Source of the DNA: Poriferisodalis sp965231925
Lineage (GTDB): Bacteria; Actinomycetota; Acidimicrobiia; Acidimicrobiales; Poriferisodalaceae
DNA length: 64,000 bases
Assembly (NCBI GenBank): GCA_965231925.1
Contig: OZ246894.1
Span: forward strand, 558,001 to 622,000
Direction: 5' to 3'
The notes below the pieces were generated by a model. The model saw nothing but the letters and a program-made list of their open reading frames with translations, did no database searches and was not told where the DNA came from. How positions within the stretch are numbered: position 1 is the first letter of the stretch; each line of letters opens with the position of its first letter. Shown here piece after piece: positions 1 to 8,063 of this stretch. The translations under genes were made by a program, and so were the position numbers.

Positions 1-2
1 AC

Positions 3-731
3 GTCACCCCGGTGACCACCGCATACGCCAGCATCAACGTGGCCGGTCCCAAGTCCCGAGAGCTGATGAGCAGGGTCTGCGAAGGTGTCGACCTCGACGC
101 TGAAGCGTTTCCGTACATGACAGTTCGAGAGGCCACCGTGGCTGGCGTATCGGGCTGTTTCATGTGGCGCATCGGCTTCACCGGCGAGCTGTCGTTCGAG
201 CTGCACGTGCCCGCCGGTCACGGTTGCCATGTCTGGGAAGCGCTGATGGATGCCGGCAGTGACCTCGGCGTCGGCCCCTTCGGCCTCGAAGGCCAGCGCA
301 TCATGCGCCTCGAGAAGGGGCACTTCATCGTCGGCCAGGACACCGACGGCTTGACTCTGGGTCCGAGCACCGGCATGGGGTCGCTCATCAAGCTCGACAA
401 GGACGACTTCGCCGGCAAGCCAGAGCTGGCATGGGCGGCGGATCGGCCGCTTCCGCTGGTCGTGGCCATCCAGCCCGACGATCCCGACGTCGTGCCCGAA
501 GAGGCCGCACAGATTCTGCGAGGCGACACCAACGAGATCCTGGGCCGGATCACCTCCTCGCGCTTCTCGCCGACGCTGAATCGCTCGATCTGCCTCGGGC
601 AGGTGGAGCCGCACTTGGCAGCCGGCGGCACCAAGCTGACGGTGTTGCTGGAGTCGGGGGAGCGCATCAGCGCCACGGTGATCGACCATCACGCCCATTT
701 CGACCCGGCAGGGGAGCGTTTGCGTGGCTGA
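3..731 (+). CDS. soxA: Sarcosine oxidase alpha subunit-like protein, C-terminal part (5' partial)
   Basis: The frame is open to the left edge of the window, so this is the tail of a longer gene. What is visible is a GcvT-type folate-binding domain, with an aminomethyltransferase-like core (INVAGPKSREL near the start, then GFTGELSFELHVP and GPFGLEGQRIMRLEKGH). In heterotetrameric sarcosine oxidase the alpha subunit ends in this domain, which passes the methyl group of sarcosine to tetrahydrofolate. The stop codon overlaps the start of the next gene by 8 bp, and that gene looks like the gamma subunit. This matches the usual soxBDAG order, so soxB and soxD are expected just outside the window. 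A free-standing GcvT-like protein is the alternative. The GTG at 12 is internal, not a start. Confidence 0.82.
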   Translation, partial: VTPVTTAYASINVAGPKSRELMSRVCEGVDLDAEAFPYMTVREATVAGVSGCFMWRIGFTGELSFELHVPAGHGCHVWEALMDAGSDLGVGPFGLEGQRIMRLEKGHFIVGQDTDGLTLGPSTGMGSLIKLDKDDFAGKPELAWAADRPLPLVVAIQPDDPDVVPEEAAQILRGDTNEILGRITSSRFSPTLNRSICLGQVEPHLAAGGTKLTVLLESGERISATVIDHHAHFDPAGERLRG

Positions 732-1368
732 GACTGCATCGCTCCAGAGTTCGGTGCCCGCTCGCCCCGCGTTCGAGAGCCCGGTCGTACGGAGCTATCC
801 GACTTCGCAGGCTGGCGACCTGACGCTGACCGACGCGAGCGCCACCACCAAGTGGCTGGTACGCGCTGCCGTCGATGGGCCCATTGCCGATCTGCTCGGC
901 GCCCGATTCGGGTCGTCGCAGGTCGCACCCGACGGCGCTCTTGTGCTGGGCGCCCGACCTGGTGAGTGGATCATCCTGGGCAGCTCTTCCGAAGTGGCTG
1001 CGACGGTCGCCGACCTCGACGGGCTCGATTCGGAGGAGTTCGCGTCGGCGCTGGACTGGACCCACAGCCGGGCGATGTTCCGGGTCACTGGCTCCGAGGC
1101 GACGCGCATGCTGGAGAAGGTGTGCGGCATCGACTGGAGCGACCACATGACTCCCGACGGAGCGGTGCTCTCAGCGTCGGTAGCTCTGGTCACCTGCGAC
1201 CTTGCCCGCGACGACCTCAGCCAGGACGACACAACCAGCACACCGTCGTATCTGATCTTCTGCGACCGGTCATTCGGCCAGTACCTGTTCGATGCGCTGA
1301 TCGACGCTGGCGACGAGTTCGGCCTAACCGTGACGGCGCGGTGGACGGAAGCTGCGGCGGCTGACTGA
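724..1368 (+). CDS. soxG: Sarcosine oxidase gamma subunit family protein
   Basis: A 214-residue protein starting at GTG inside the last codons of soxA (8-bp overlap), so translation is probably coupled. It has the loose gamma-subunit layout: an N-terminal stretch ending in LVRAAVDGPIADLLG, then GEWIILG, ALDWTHSRAMFRVTG and a C-terminal SFGQYLFDALIDAGDEFG. In heterotetrameric sarcosine oxidase the gamma subunit packs against the GcvT-like part of alpha and has no separate catalytic role. It is assigned from weak family resemblance plus its place directly after soxA. It closes the operon; the next gene is convergent. Confidence 0.75.
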   Translation: MAETASLQSSVPARPAFESPVVRSYPTSQAGDLTLTDASATTKWLVRAAVDGPIADLLGARFGSSQVAPDGALVLGARPGEWIILGSSSEVAATVADLDGLDSEEFASALDWTHSRAMFRVTGSEATRMLEKVCGIDWSDHMTPDGAVLSASVALVTCDLARDDLSQDDTTSTPSYLIFCDRSFGQYLFDALIDAGDEFGLTVTARWTEAAAAD

Positions 1369-1393
1369 AGTCGAAACCCGTCCTGGTCGCACC

Positions 1394-2848
1394 TCACTCG
1401 AACGAGACGTCGTCGTGGGTCGATTCGAGCGGCGTGGGATCGAAACGCGCTGCGGCGGTGATGGGGATTCGGCGCAGGGCTGGGCAGCTGCCCCGGCCGA
1501 TGAGCAAGGGCGCATTGGAGATCACGGCAAAGGCGAGCTGACGACCGCTGCGGGCATCGACGCGGCCGGCTACGGCGACGACGTCGTTGAGAATCCCGCC
1601 TTTGGCATGCACCGGGTGCAGTTCGGCGCTGTTGCGGGCGACGGAAGGGCCGCATCGCTGCAGCGTCCCGGTGCGGCCTGCGATGGCAAGGCTGTCGAAG
1701 AGCGGCTCGCCTCGCTGCGCCCGTTCGAGCAGCGCCACCGCGGCGCGACAGGTCATCGTGTTGTGCACCGACAGGCCCGAGCCATCCGCCATCCCGATCT
1801 CGCCAGCAACCTCGCCGAGCGCGCCCCACAGCACCGCTGCGGTACCCATCACTGCCCGCGCGCGGGTCGAGCCCACGGTGCGGCGGCCGATCTCTTTGAG
1901 CAGCATCTCGGCCGCGGTGTTCTCCGAGTAGCGCCCGATGCGCCCGACGATGCTCCCCAGCGGCGGTGAGCTGATCGACGCGAGCTCGACACGGACGCTC
2001 TTGCCGGGCGCGACACCCGCACGCGGCCGGTCCCGGATCACCAGGCCGCGGGCCTCCAGCAGGTCGTCGAAGACTGATGCCGCGCCTTGGGCAGGGTCTG
2101 GGGAGCGGACATGGGCTCGGCGGTTGCTGCGGTGATGCCGGTAGCCGTCATTGAGCGTCAAGCCGCCCAATGGTCCGACCAGGTTCGTCGTGCGGTACGA
2201 CTGCTTCCACACCTCGGCGCTCGCGCCTTCAGCCGGATCGGTTACCTCGTGGGCGGTGTAGTCGCGCTCGTTGTCGGCGTAGCGACTGCCGTCTCCGACG
2301 ACCGCGCCGTCCACCACTTGCACGCCCTGAGAAGAGAGTGCCGCCATCGCCGCGTCAGCCAGCCTGTCGGCATCGGTGAAAGGGCGCTCGTCGTGCAGCC
2401 GCCGCATGTAGCGAGGTGTGGCCAGCACCGGGTCGCCGCCGCCGATCAGGTAAACGTCGCCGTGCAGCACACCGTCGCGCACCGCAGCGAGGTCGTCGGA
2501 GCGCACAGCCACCGTGGTCACGAATTGCTCGTCGGCGCCCATCAGCTCGATTGCGGCGGTCATGGTGGCGAGTTTCATCAGCGAGGCCGGGACCATTCCC
2601 ACGGTGTCGCGATGGCCGATGATCTGCTCGCCGTCGACCGAGACGCTCATGCAGGTATTCACCGGGGTATCGCGGCGCGACAGCAGCGCAGCGAAGTCGT
2701 CGGCGAGGCGGTCGTCCCGCTGCTTGTCTTGCGCGCCGGCGGGTACAGCGCCGGCAAGCGCGACCACGGCCATCAGAACCGCCGCGAACACGCAGCGGTT
2801 CGTGCGCGTTCCTCGGGCGGTGCCCAGACGACTCGGCAGACGCTTCAC
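1394..2848 (-). CDS. dacB: D-alanyl-D-alanine carboxypeptidase/endopeptidase, PBP4 (S13) family
   Basis: Penicillin-binding protein of the DacB/PBP4 type, which trims or cuts peptidoglycan stem peptides outside the membrane. The active-site motif SLMK follows MVPA, the second motif is in DGSGLSVHN, and the third is RTGTL, where most relatives have KTG. The chosen GTG at 2848 gives a 484-residue protein beginning VKRLPSRLG with a typical signal peptide (VFAAVLMAVVALAGAVPAGA). The frame stays open to 3055, but that would run into the vapC stop region and put 69 unlikely residues before the signal peptide. The gene is convergent with the soxAG operon, 25 bp away. Export and function are inferred from family. 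Confidence 0.85.
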   Translation of the reverse strand: MKRLPSRLGTARGTRTNRCVFAAVLMAVVALAGAVPAGAQDKQRDDRLADDFAALLSRRDTPVNTCMSVSVDGEQIIGHRDTVGMVPASLMKLATMTAAIELMGADEQFVTTVAVRSDDLAAVRDGVLHGDVYLIGGGDPVLATPRYMRRLHDERPFTDADRLADAAMAALSSQGVQVVDGAVVGDGSRYADNERDYTAHEVTDPAEGASAEVWKQSYRTTNLVGPLGGLTLNDGYRHHRSNRRAHVRSPDPAQGAASVFDDLLEARGLVIRDRPRAGVAPGKSVRVELASISSPPLGSIVGRIGRYSENTAAEMLLKEIGRRTVGSTRARAVMGTAAVLWGALGEVAGEIGMADGSGLSVHNTMTCRAAVALLERAQRGEPLFDSLAIAGRTGTLQRCGPSVARNSAELHPVHAKGGILNDVVAVAGRVDARSGRQLAFAVISNAPLLIGRGSCPALRRIPITAAARFDPTPLESTHDDVSFE

Positions 2849-3023
2849 GCGTCGACGCGACGGATCAACCCAACTGCGGCGGATCGCAGCAACGGCACCG
2901 GCGGCTGCCGTGCGGGAGACATACGGCAAACGTATTGCCGGCGTGCGCGCCACAAGCGGACTTCGGCCGCTGCTTTGCGCTGCACCGTTGCGGGGTCCAG
3001 CCGGAAACGCGCAATCTGGTGGA

Positions 3024-3419
3024 CTACCGCAGTCGCTCGAGTCCTGCCACGGCATCGAAGCCTTGGTCGAAGCTGAAAATGCGCGTCACGCCGGCACCCG
3101 CCATTACCGCTGCGTGCAGGGCATCTCGGGCTGACAGGCTGCTGAGGCTCTCGAGCAGTGACCGTGCCGCACGAACTTCCGGCACGCCGAAGGCGAGGAT
3201 GTCGTCAACCAAGGCGTCCAGACTGGCGAAAGCGGGGTCGATTGCTTCGAGCCGACCGATGGCGACGTAACGGTGGAGGATCTCTTGGTAGACCTCGACG
3301 TCGGTGACGAACGTCTCGCCTGCTTGCGTCAAGCGAGTCAGCACCGCGACGGTTCGATCCTTGTTCGGGTGTGCAGCGCCGATGAGGTACATCGGCACGT
3401 TCGAGTCGACGAATATCAC
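3024..3419 (-). CDS. PIN-domain ribonuclease toxin (VapC family)
   Basis: A 131-residue PIN domain. It begins MIFVDSNVPMYL with the first acidic residue of the Mg-binding site (D5), has a conserved E in YQEILHR, and the later acidic residues in SARDALHAAV and FSFDQGFD. Family members cleave RNA, often tRNA or rRNA, and are silenced by a partner antitoxin. The antitoxin candidate lies 10 bp upstream on the same strand (3430-3684). Its 3' end lies just upstream of the dacB start, which is one reason to prefer the short dacB start. Confidence 0.85.
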   Translation of the reverse strand: MIFVDSNVPMYLIGAAHPNKDRTVAVLTRLTQAGETFVTDVEVYQEILHRYVAIGRLEAIDPAFASLDALVDDILAFGVPEVRAARSLLESLSSLSARDALHAAVMAGAGVTRIFSFDQGFDAVAGLERLR

Positions 3420-3429
3420 GGCTGCGAGA

Positions 3430-3684
3430 TCACGAGGCCAGTCGCCCCGCTTCGATGTCTCGAAGCATCCCGTCGATGTCGGCAGTCGGGAACTCGTGCT
3501 GCGATGCCTCCGCGATTGCCCGAAGCCTCGTCGCAGCCGGGTCAGATGGCTGGCCCATATCGCTCAGCGCCTTCCGCATGGCTTGTCGAACCCACTCCGC
3601 CACTGTCAGATGGCATACCCGTGCCGCGCCCTGAATCTTCGTGTACTCGTCTTCATGCACCAGCACTTGCAGTCGTTTTGACAC
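3430..3684 (-). CDS. VapB-like antitoxin
   Basis: An 84-residue protein starting at GTG (SKRLQVLVHEDEYTKIQ). The N-terminal half looks like a short ribbon-helix-helix or AbrB-like DNA-binding segment (LTVAEWVRQAMRKAL). The C-terminal half is acidic and probably disordered (TADIDGMLRDIEAGRL), as is usual for the part of an antitoxin that wraps its toxin. It lies directly upstream of the PIN toxin, and a candidate promoter sits 7 nt before the start codon. Pairing is inferred from gene order and size. Confidence 0.75.
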   Translation of the reverse strand: MSKRLQVLVHEDEYTKIQGAARVCHLTVAEWVRQAMRKALSDMGQPSDPAATRLRAIAEASQHEFPTADIDGMLRDIEAGRLAS

Positions 3685-3691
3685 CTCGCTG

Positions 3692-3722
3692 AGTCTATCT
3701 GACTGTCAATCGTGAGAGTCAA
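3692..3722 (-). promoter_or_regulatory. Candidate promoter of the vapBC pair
   Basis: On the minus strand a TTGACT box (3717-3722) and a TAGACT box (3692-3697) are separated by 19 bp. The second box ends 7 nt before the GTG start at 3684, which would give an essentially leaderless mRNA. The spacing is slightly long, so this is a moderate call. A second TTGACA lies inside the spacer, so the exact -35 is uncertain. Confidence 0.4.
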
Positions 3723-3852
3723 GCGTCTCCTGCTGGATGATCGACACCGATCACGATCAGATGAGCGTCGTCGCGCTGACGGAGACCCGATAGTTGGTCC
3801 AGTTGATCCGGTCTCACCCGGCGCTGCGCCAAGGGTCGATGGCGCGGGCTGA

Positions 3853-4094
3853 TCAGAGGTCGAGGATCTCCAATAGCTCATCGACTGTCAGTCCGTGATG
3901 AGCGGCGATGCTCTTGAGAATGCTCGACAGGGTCTTGATCTTGATGGGGCTGTGATCTGGAATCACTTCGTGATGTGCCCCATTGATCTGCGTCGTGATC
4001 CGGACATGAGTGCCGCGTCGACGTGAGACTCGGTAGCCGAGCGCAGTGAGCGCACGTTGCAGATCGCGCCCGCGGATATCGCGGGCAGCCTCAC
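3853..4094 (-). pseudogene. hicA: HicA-family mRNA interferase toxin with broken start (apparent 1-base deletion)
   Basis: The frame ending at 3853 encodes an almost complete HicA: RDLQRALTALGYRVSRRRG, then HVRITT with the expected His, and a C-terminal LTVDELLEILDL. HicA toxins are small double-stranded-RNA-binding-like ribonucleases. The natural start, a GTG at 4094 overlapping the hicB TGA, is in another frame. One more G in the GGG at 4083-4085 would give V-R-L-P-R-D-I-R-G, matching the usual N-terminus of this subfamily. As it stands, the in-frame path upstream has no start until an ATG at 4158, deep inside hicB. It is either inactivated or a sequencing error. Confidence 0.7.
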
Positions 4095-4315
4095 AGGGCC
4101 AAGACTTCGTCTCTGACGAAGTGCAATCGGACGACGCTGGGACGGATCGACGAGTCATCGAAATAGCACTCGACCGCCTCGCGGATGTTGTCGCGAATTT
4201 CGTCGATCGTCTCGGCTTGCGTGTGAATGCCGTACCCGAGTGCGCTGGCGGTATATCCGCCGTCGACTTCGTCATCACTGACATCGAAGATGATCTCGGA
4301 AGTCGTCGGCGACAC
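4091..4315 (-). CDS. hicB: HicB-family antitoxin
   Basis: A 74-residue protein starting at the GTG at 4315, preceded 5 nt upstream by a good ribosome-binding site (GGGAGG). It shows the HicB core: EIIFDVSDDEVDGGYTASAL, then ETIDEIRDNIREAVECYFDD. In HicAB pairs the antitoxin gene encodes a partial RNase-H-like fold that blocks HicA. The longer open frame upstream (to 4561) is not needed and has low-complexity sequence. The stop overlaps the presumed hicA start as GTGA, so the two were translationally coupled. Confidence 0.8.
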   Translation of the reverse strand: MSPTTSEIIFDVSDDEVDGGYTASALGYGIHTQAETIDEIRDNIREAVECYFDDSSIRPSVVRLHFVRDEVLAL

Positions 4316-4485
4316 AGGCACCTCCCTGTCGAGGCTTGTCACGGCCTCACCGTAGGGCGGTGGTGCCCCGCGGCGCTGCGACGCCGACGAGGCAACCGAA
4401 TCCATGCAGGTCACGCTCGGCGTGCGTGGTGTGACACCGTCGTGCGAGGCTGAGCGGAACAACCGAGGCGGCGCGGGGTGACGAG

Positions 4486-4851
4486 ATGGTGCTGAAACGA
4501 TTGCAGAGGCTGTTCGGCGGCGACCCGGAGGCGGAGGCGCGTGAGTCGTTGGAACGGGCACATCGCAAGGCGCTGGAGCGTCGTCGTGAGTGGGAGGACG
4601 AGTGCGCAGAGCTGGCGGAGGAGATCGAGGCGTACCGCTCCTATGAGGACATGGCTGACGAGACGGATCCGGAGTGCCCGATCATCACCAAAGCTGGCAC
4701 CTCCGGCCGCGTAGCTCGCACCGACGCAGCGTCGTCCTATGGACCTGTGGGGTCGTCGGTTTCGCTGGGGAGAGGGCGACCGCTGATATCGAGTGTCGTC
4801 TCTATGCGTGCCAGACGGTCGGTGTGGTCCATAAGCACGCTGTTGACCTGA
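4486..4851 (+). CDS. Hypothetical charged, helical protein
   Basis: A 121-residue reading frame with no family I recognise. Residues 1-60 are very rich in Glu and Arg and should form a long helix or coiled coil (ESLERAHRKALERRREWEDE). After about residue 67 the composition changes, and the last 114 bp overlap the convergent membrane coiled-coil gene. The real product may therefore be shorter or absent. There is no strong ribosome-binding site. Confidence 0.35.
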   Translation: MVLKRLQRLFGGDPEAEARESLERAHRKALERRREWEDECAELAEEIEAYRSYEDMADETDPECPIITKAGTSGRVARTDAASSYGPVGSSVSLGRGRPLISSVVSMRARRSVWSISTLLT

Positions 4852-5216
4852 TCGAACCTTCGGTCGGTCTCGGCGAAGCGGGCGTTCATCTCGTCGCGCA
4901 GGCTGCTGATTTCGCCGTTGATCTCGTCGCGCAGGCTGCTGATTTCGCCGTTGATCTCGTCGCGCAGGCTGCTGATTTCGTCGCTCACGCGGTCGAGAGC
5001 GGAGACAACGAACAGGAACATGCCGCCGAGGAGCGCTGTGACGACGGCGCCAAGAACCGTGGCGAGCAGCGTCGTGGAGCGCTGATGGGCGGTGCCGTGC
5101 CGATGATCGGGTGCGATGGTCTGCGTTGTGACGAACGGGGGCTCGGTCTGCTGGGCAGCCGCGGGCTCGACGGCCCGTCCCCCGTCGTGTTCGGTCACGG
5201 TCTCGATGGTAGCCAC
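4737..5216 (-). CDS. Membrane-anchored coiled-coil protein with 11-residue repeats
   Basis: From the GTG at 5216 the protein has 159 residues. These are a hydrophilic N-terminus, one membrane segment (LLATVLGAVVTALLGGMFLFVV) and a C-terminal coiled coil with a repeated unit (SSLRDEINGEI). It resembles small membrane coiled-coil proteins of unknown function that resemble DUF1640 or laminin-like fragments, but no family is certain. The repeat is nearly identical at DNA level (33 nt, 4888-4986), so copy number could change by slippage in steps of 11 residues without a frameshift. The frame extends to 5288, but GTG 5216 avoids an unlikely Arg/Pro-rich leader. Confidence 0.6.
   Translation of the reverse strand: MATIETVTEHDGGRAVEPAAAQQTEPPFVTTQTIAPDHRHGTAHQRSTTLLATVLGAVVTALLGGMFLFVVSALDRVSDEISSLRDEINGEISSLRDEINGEISSLRDEMNARFAETDRRFDQVNSVLMDHTDRLARIETTLDISGRPLPSETDDPTGP
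4888..4986. repeat. 33-nt tandem repeat, three copies, in-frame in a coiled-coil gene
   Basis: Copies at 4888-4920 and 4921-4953 are identical; the third (4954-4986) differs only in its last bases. A multiple of 3 keeps the frame, so gain or loss of copies would lengthen or shorten the coiled coil by 11 residues each. Confidence 0.85.
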
Positions 5217-5331
5217 GCCTGTCCCACGGGTTGACTGCGGATGGATTCTCGTGAGGGCGAACGTAGGCAGGCGTCCGGCTCGGCGCAAGCGGATTTCTCC
5301 GAGCAGGCGAACCGACCGGGGCTGGGCCCGT

Positions 5332-6966
5332 TCAGCCGTCGGAAGGAGCTGCCCAGGCCTCTGGGTGGATGACGGTGTTCATCTCGGCGCCGGTGTCGGT
5401 GATGGCTTTGACGGCGATGGGCCGGCCGTCGGGCGGGATGGCGAACGGCTGCGATTGGAACGAGATGATGTGCGACTGCGCGTCGGGGATGAGGTCTGGG
5501 CCGAGGCTGCGCATGGCTGCTTTGAGGCCGGCGTCGTTGCGCAGGCCGTTGGGGAAGTAGGTGAGCCGGGCGACGAAGCTCATCTGATCGTGGTCGGCGT
5601 CGATCATCCAGCAGTCGATGTGGTCCTGGTCGGTCTCGCGCACCGCGCCGGTGGACGGGTCGTAGGTGTCGCAGCCCTGCAGGCGCACCACCAGCGAGGC
5701 GCCGTCGGAGGTGCGACGAACCTCGCAGTCGGGTTCTCCCAGGAGGGTGAACGTGCCGCCGTCGGCCTGCTTGGACAACTCGGGGATCTGCAGGTCTTTC
5801 GAGGCCGCCACGCGGTGTACGGCGCAGGCACCGACTGTGGCGGGAACGTCGGGGTCGAACGCGAATCCGACAACGATCAGGTCGGCGCAGTCGGGCGCGT
5901 TGCGGCGGGCCTCGACGGTGGCCCGAGTGACTTGGTGGGCGGTGACGGTGGCGTCCGGCGCGGCGATCATGAGCCCTGCGGTGGTCTGCGTGTCGCGTCC
6001 GGGCCGGGTGCAGGTGACGCCGTGGGAGGCGAGCAGCGTCTGGGGCCAGCGTTCGTGGTCGACGATCTGCAGCAGGGCCGTGCCGGACGAGTCGCAGATC
6101 GGAGAGCGGTACAGCGCGTCGATCACGGCTTGGGTGATCTCGCCCGATGCCAGGCCCAGGTCGGCGGTGCTCGGCCCGGCCGAGTCCGAGGGTGTGCCGT
6201 CGGCACCGGAATCGAAAGGCAGGTACGAGTACGGCGAATGCGATTCAACGGTGAACGGGCTGGCGAGCCGCACCCGTTTGGGCTCGGTCTCGGTCTGGTC
6301 GACGAGCTTGATGACGTTGTCGGGATGATCCCAGTCGGTGTTGGGGTCGGCGAGGCGGCCGGCTGACACCTTGGGCATCTGCTTGCAGACGAAGTCGGCA
6401 GCGGGGTCGGTGCCGCCGTCGGTGGTGCGATGCCACGTGTACACCGAGGTGGCGAGCTTCTGGCGGGCAACGGCGATGGCGACGCGGCTGACATCGATGG
6501 TGACCCAGCGCCGCCCCCATTCTTCAGCAACGTCGGCCGTGACGCCCGACCCGCAAGTCGGATCCAGCACCAAGTCCCCCGGATCAGTCGTCATCAACAT
6601 GCATCGCTCGACGATCGAGCTAGCGGTTTGGACTACGTAGCGCTTGCGTCCTGGTAGGCGTCTTGTCGGCCAGACATTGTCGATGCGGCGACCTGGAAAC
6701 TCTGTGGCGTACCACTTCCAACGAAGCGACTTGCCGCTGTCATCGATGCGGCCGAGCCATCCAAGCCAGCACAGACCACACGGTTCGGGGTCGGGGCACG
6801 GAGGCGAAGCCTCCGTGCGCGCGCCATTGTCGTCCGGTCCCGCAGTGGGAACTCTGGTCGTCGAAGATAACCGTTCGAGTGCGACCGGTTGTGGAGGTGC
6901 CCATTGAGTTGAGGGGCGTGCCTTGGAAGACCCTTCCGCCTTGTGCGACCAAGCTTTCTGGATCAC
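5332..6966 (-). CDS. mod: Type III DNA methyltransferase Mod, C-terminal part (separated by frameshift)
   Basis: This frame holds the second half of a beta-class adenine methyltransferase. It includes SAM-binding motif I (DLVLDPTCGSGVTADVAEEW) preceded by VVQTASSIVERCMLMTTDPG, a signature of type III Mod proteins, and a long C-terminal region of about 400 residues of the kind found in Mod partners of BPTD_3080-like restriction enzymes. The first half, with catalytic DPPY, is in another frame (6740-8032). Both frames overlap from 6740 to 6966, and one base too many (or two too few) there would explain the split. No good start exists for this half alone, so it is probably not made independently. 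Confidence 0.7.
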   Translation of the reverse strand: MIQKAWSHKAEGSSKARPSTQWAPPQPVALERLSSTTRVPTAGPDDNGARTEASPPCPDPEPCGLCWLGWLGRIDDSGKSLRWKWYATEFPGRRIDNVWPTRRLPGRKRYVVQTASSIVERCMLMTTDPGDLVLDPTCGSGVTADVAEEWGRRWVTIDVSRVAIAVARQKLATSVYTWHRTTDGGTDPAADFVCKQMPKVSAGRLADPNTDWDHPDNVIKLVDQTETEPKRVRLASPFTVESHSPYSYLPFDSGADGTPSDSAGPSTADLGLASGEITQAVIDALYRSPICDSSGTALLQIVDHERWPQTLLASHGVTCTRPGRDTQTTAGLMIAAPDATVTAHQVTRATVEARRNAPDCADLIVVGFAFDPDVPATVGACAVHRVAASKDLQIPELSKQADGGTFTLLGEPDCEVRRTSDGASLVVRLQGCDTYDPSTGAVRETDQDHIDCWMIDADHDQMSFVARLTYFPNGLRNDAGLKAAMRSLGPDLIPDAQSHIISFQSQPFAIPPDGRPIAVKAITDTGAEMNTVIHPEAWAAPSDG

Positions 6967-8032
6967 GGTGTTCGAGGTCAGTGAGCCGACGTGTGATCCC
7001 GTCAGCGAGCGTCACCATGGCCGGAGAGAAACTCCGATCCCACTGCTGAATTGTCTCGCCGAGGGACATGGCTTCATAGAGTTGGTGGTACTTGCATGCG
7101 CGCTTCTCTCTTGCATACCAGAGCAGGTATGAAGCGCTCTCCGGCAAGGTTCGGGCGGATGAGCTGGCTGCTGGACGCCAGGTGATGGTGGCGACTCTGT
7201 TCTCGGGGCCGAAGACCTCGTCGAGCACCAAAGCGAGGCGGTGGACGTTGATGTCGCCGATCTGGACGAACAGCGAGCCGGTGCCGGTGAGCAGTTCCCG
7301 GGCGAGCACGGCTCGTTCGTGGATGCCGTCGAGGTAGGAGTGGATGCCGTTGCGGTAGCTGTCGCGGAACGCTCGCAGCGGCATGGTGTCGCCGACGGGC
7401 AGACCGTCGAGCTTCTCGGGAGTTTCGAGCTTGCCGGTGGTGGTCTGGAAGTTGGACTTGAAGTTCTGGCCGTACGGCGGATCGAAGTAGATCATCTGCA
7501 CTGCGCCGCGCATGCCGTCCTTGGCGAGCAACGACTGCATCACTGCGGCGGAGTCGCCGTGGATGAGGCGGTTCTGCCAGTGGCCTGTGTGCTGGTACCA
7601 CTCCCATTCGAGGGCCTCGTCATCGAGCCCGTCGAAGTCGAGTTGCAATGCACGGGTGCCCTTGCCGCGGCGCAGCTGCTCGACCAGCAGCGCGGGGGTG
7701 ACCTTCTCGCGGGTGTAGAGCGGCACGCCGGCGAAGCGGTGGGTTGTGTCGGCCTCGGCGTCGCCGCTGAGCTTCGAGGTGGCGCCTTGGCGGTCCCAAG
7801 CCAGGACGGGGTGAGTGCGCAAGTCGCGGTCGAGGTTCACGGTGTCGCATTCGATGCCGGCTTCGTACACCTGCGCGATCGCCTCGGGCAGTCGCCGCGC
7901 TACCTCGAACGCGACCGGTGCACGGTCGTCGTCGCTCAACAGCGGCGCTGTCTCGGCGGTGGGCTGGTTGGGCCGCTGCGCCGAAGCGTGATCGTAGGAG
8001 CGGGGCTCGGCGTCAGCAGGCGGTGGCGTCAC
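6740..8032 (-). CDS. mod: Type III DNA methyltransferase Mod, N-terminal part
   Basis: It starts at the GTG at 8032, with AAGGAG 7 nt upstream; the open frame to 8197 would run into the nuclease frame of res. It carries catalytic motif IV DPPYG (in MIYFDPPYGQNF) ahead of the SAM motif in the other frame, which is the beta-class order typical of type III Mod enzymes that methylate adenine. Conserved RLIHGDSAAVMQSLL and GSLFVQIGDINVHRLALVLD also fit. The product terminates at 6740 after about 430 residues without the SAM-binding half, so methylation should be lost unless the frame is restored. It lies 31 bp downstream of res. Confidence 0.78.
   Translation of the reverse strand: MTPPPADAEPRSYDHASAQRPNQPTAETAPLLSDDDRAPVAFEVARRLPEAIAQVYEAGIECDTVNLDRDLRTHPVLAWDRQGATSKLSGDAEADTTHRFAGVPLYTREKVTPALLVEQLRRGKGTRALQLDFDGLDDEALEWEWYQHTGHWQNRLIHGDSAAVMQSLLAKDGMRGAVQMIYFDPPYGQNFKSNFQTTTGKLETPEKLDGLPVGDTMPLRAFRDSYRNGIHSYLDGIHERAVLARELLTGTGSLFVQIGDINVHRLALVLDEVFGPENRVATITWRPAASSSARTLPESASYLLWYAREKRACKYHQLYEAMSLGETIQQWDRSFSPAMVTLADGITRRLTDLEHRDPESLVAQGGRVFQGTPLNSMGTSTTGRTRTVIFDDQSSHCGTGRQWRAHGGFASVPRPRTVWSVLAWMARPHR
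6796..6818. repeat. Perfect 10-bp inverted repeat at the mod frameshift
   Basis: Arms 6796-6805 (GCACGGAGGC) and 6809-6818 are exact reverse complements with a 3-nt GAA loop. The hairpin lies inside the stretch where the two mod frames overlap, so it marks the likely place of the indel, whether by slippage, by inserted palindrome or by a read error at strong secondary structure. Confidence 0.85.
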
Positions 8033-8063
8033 GGTGTGCTCCTTGTCTGAGCGGGCGCAGCGC

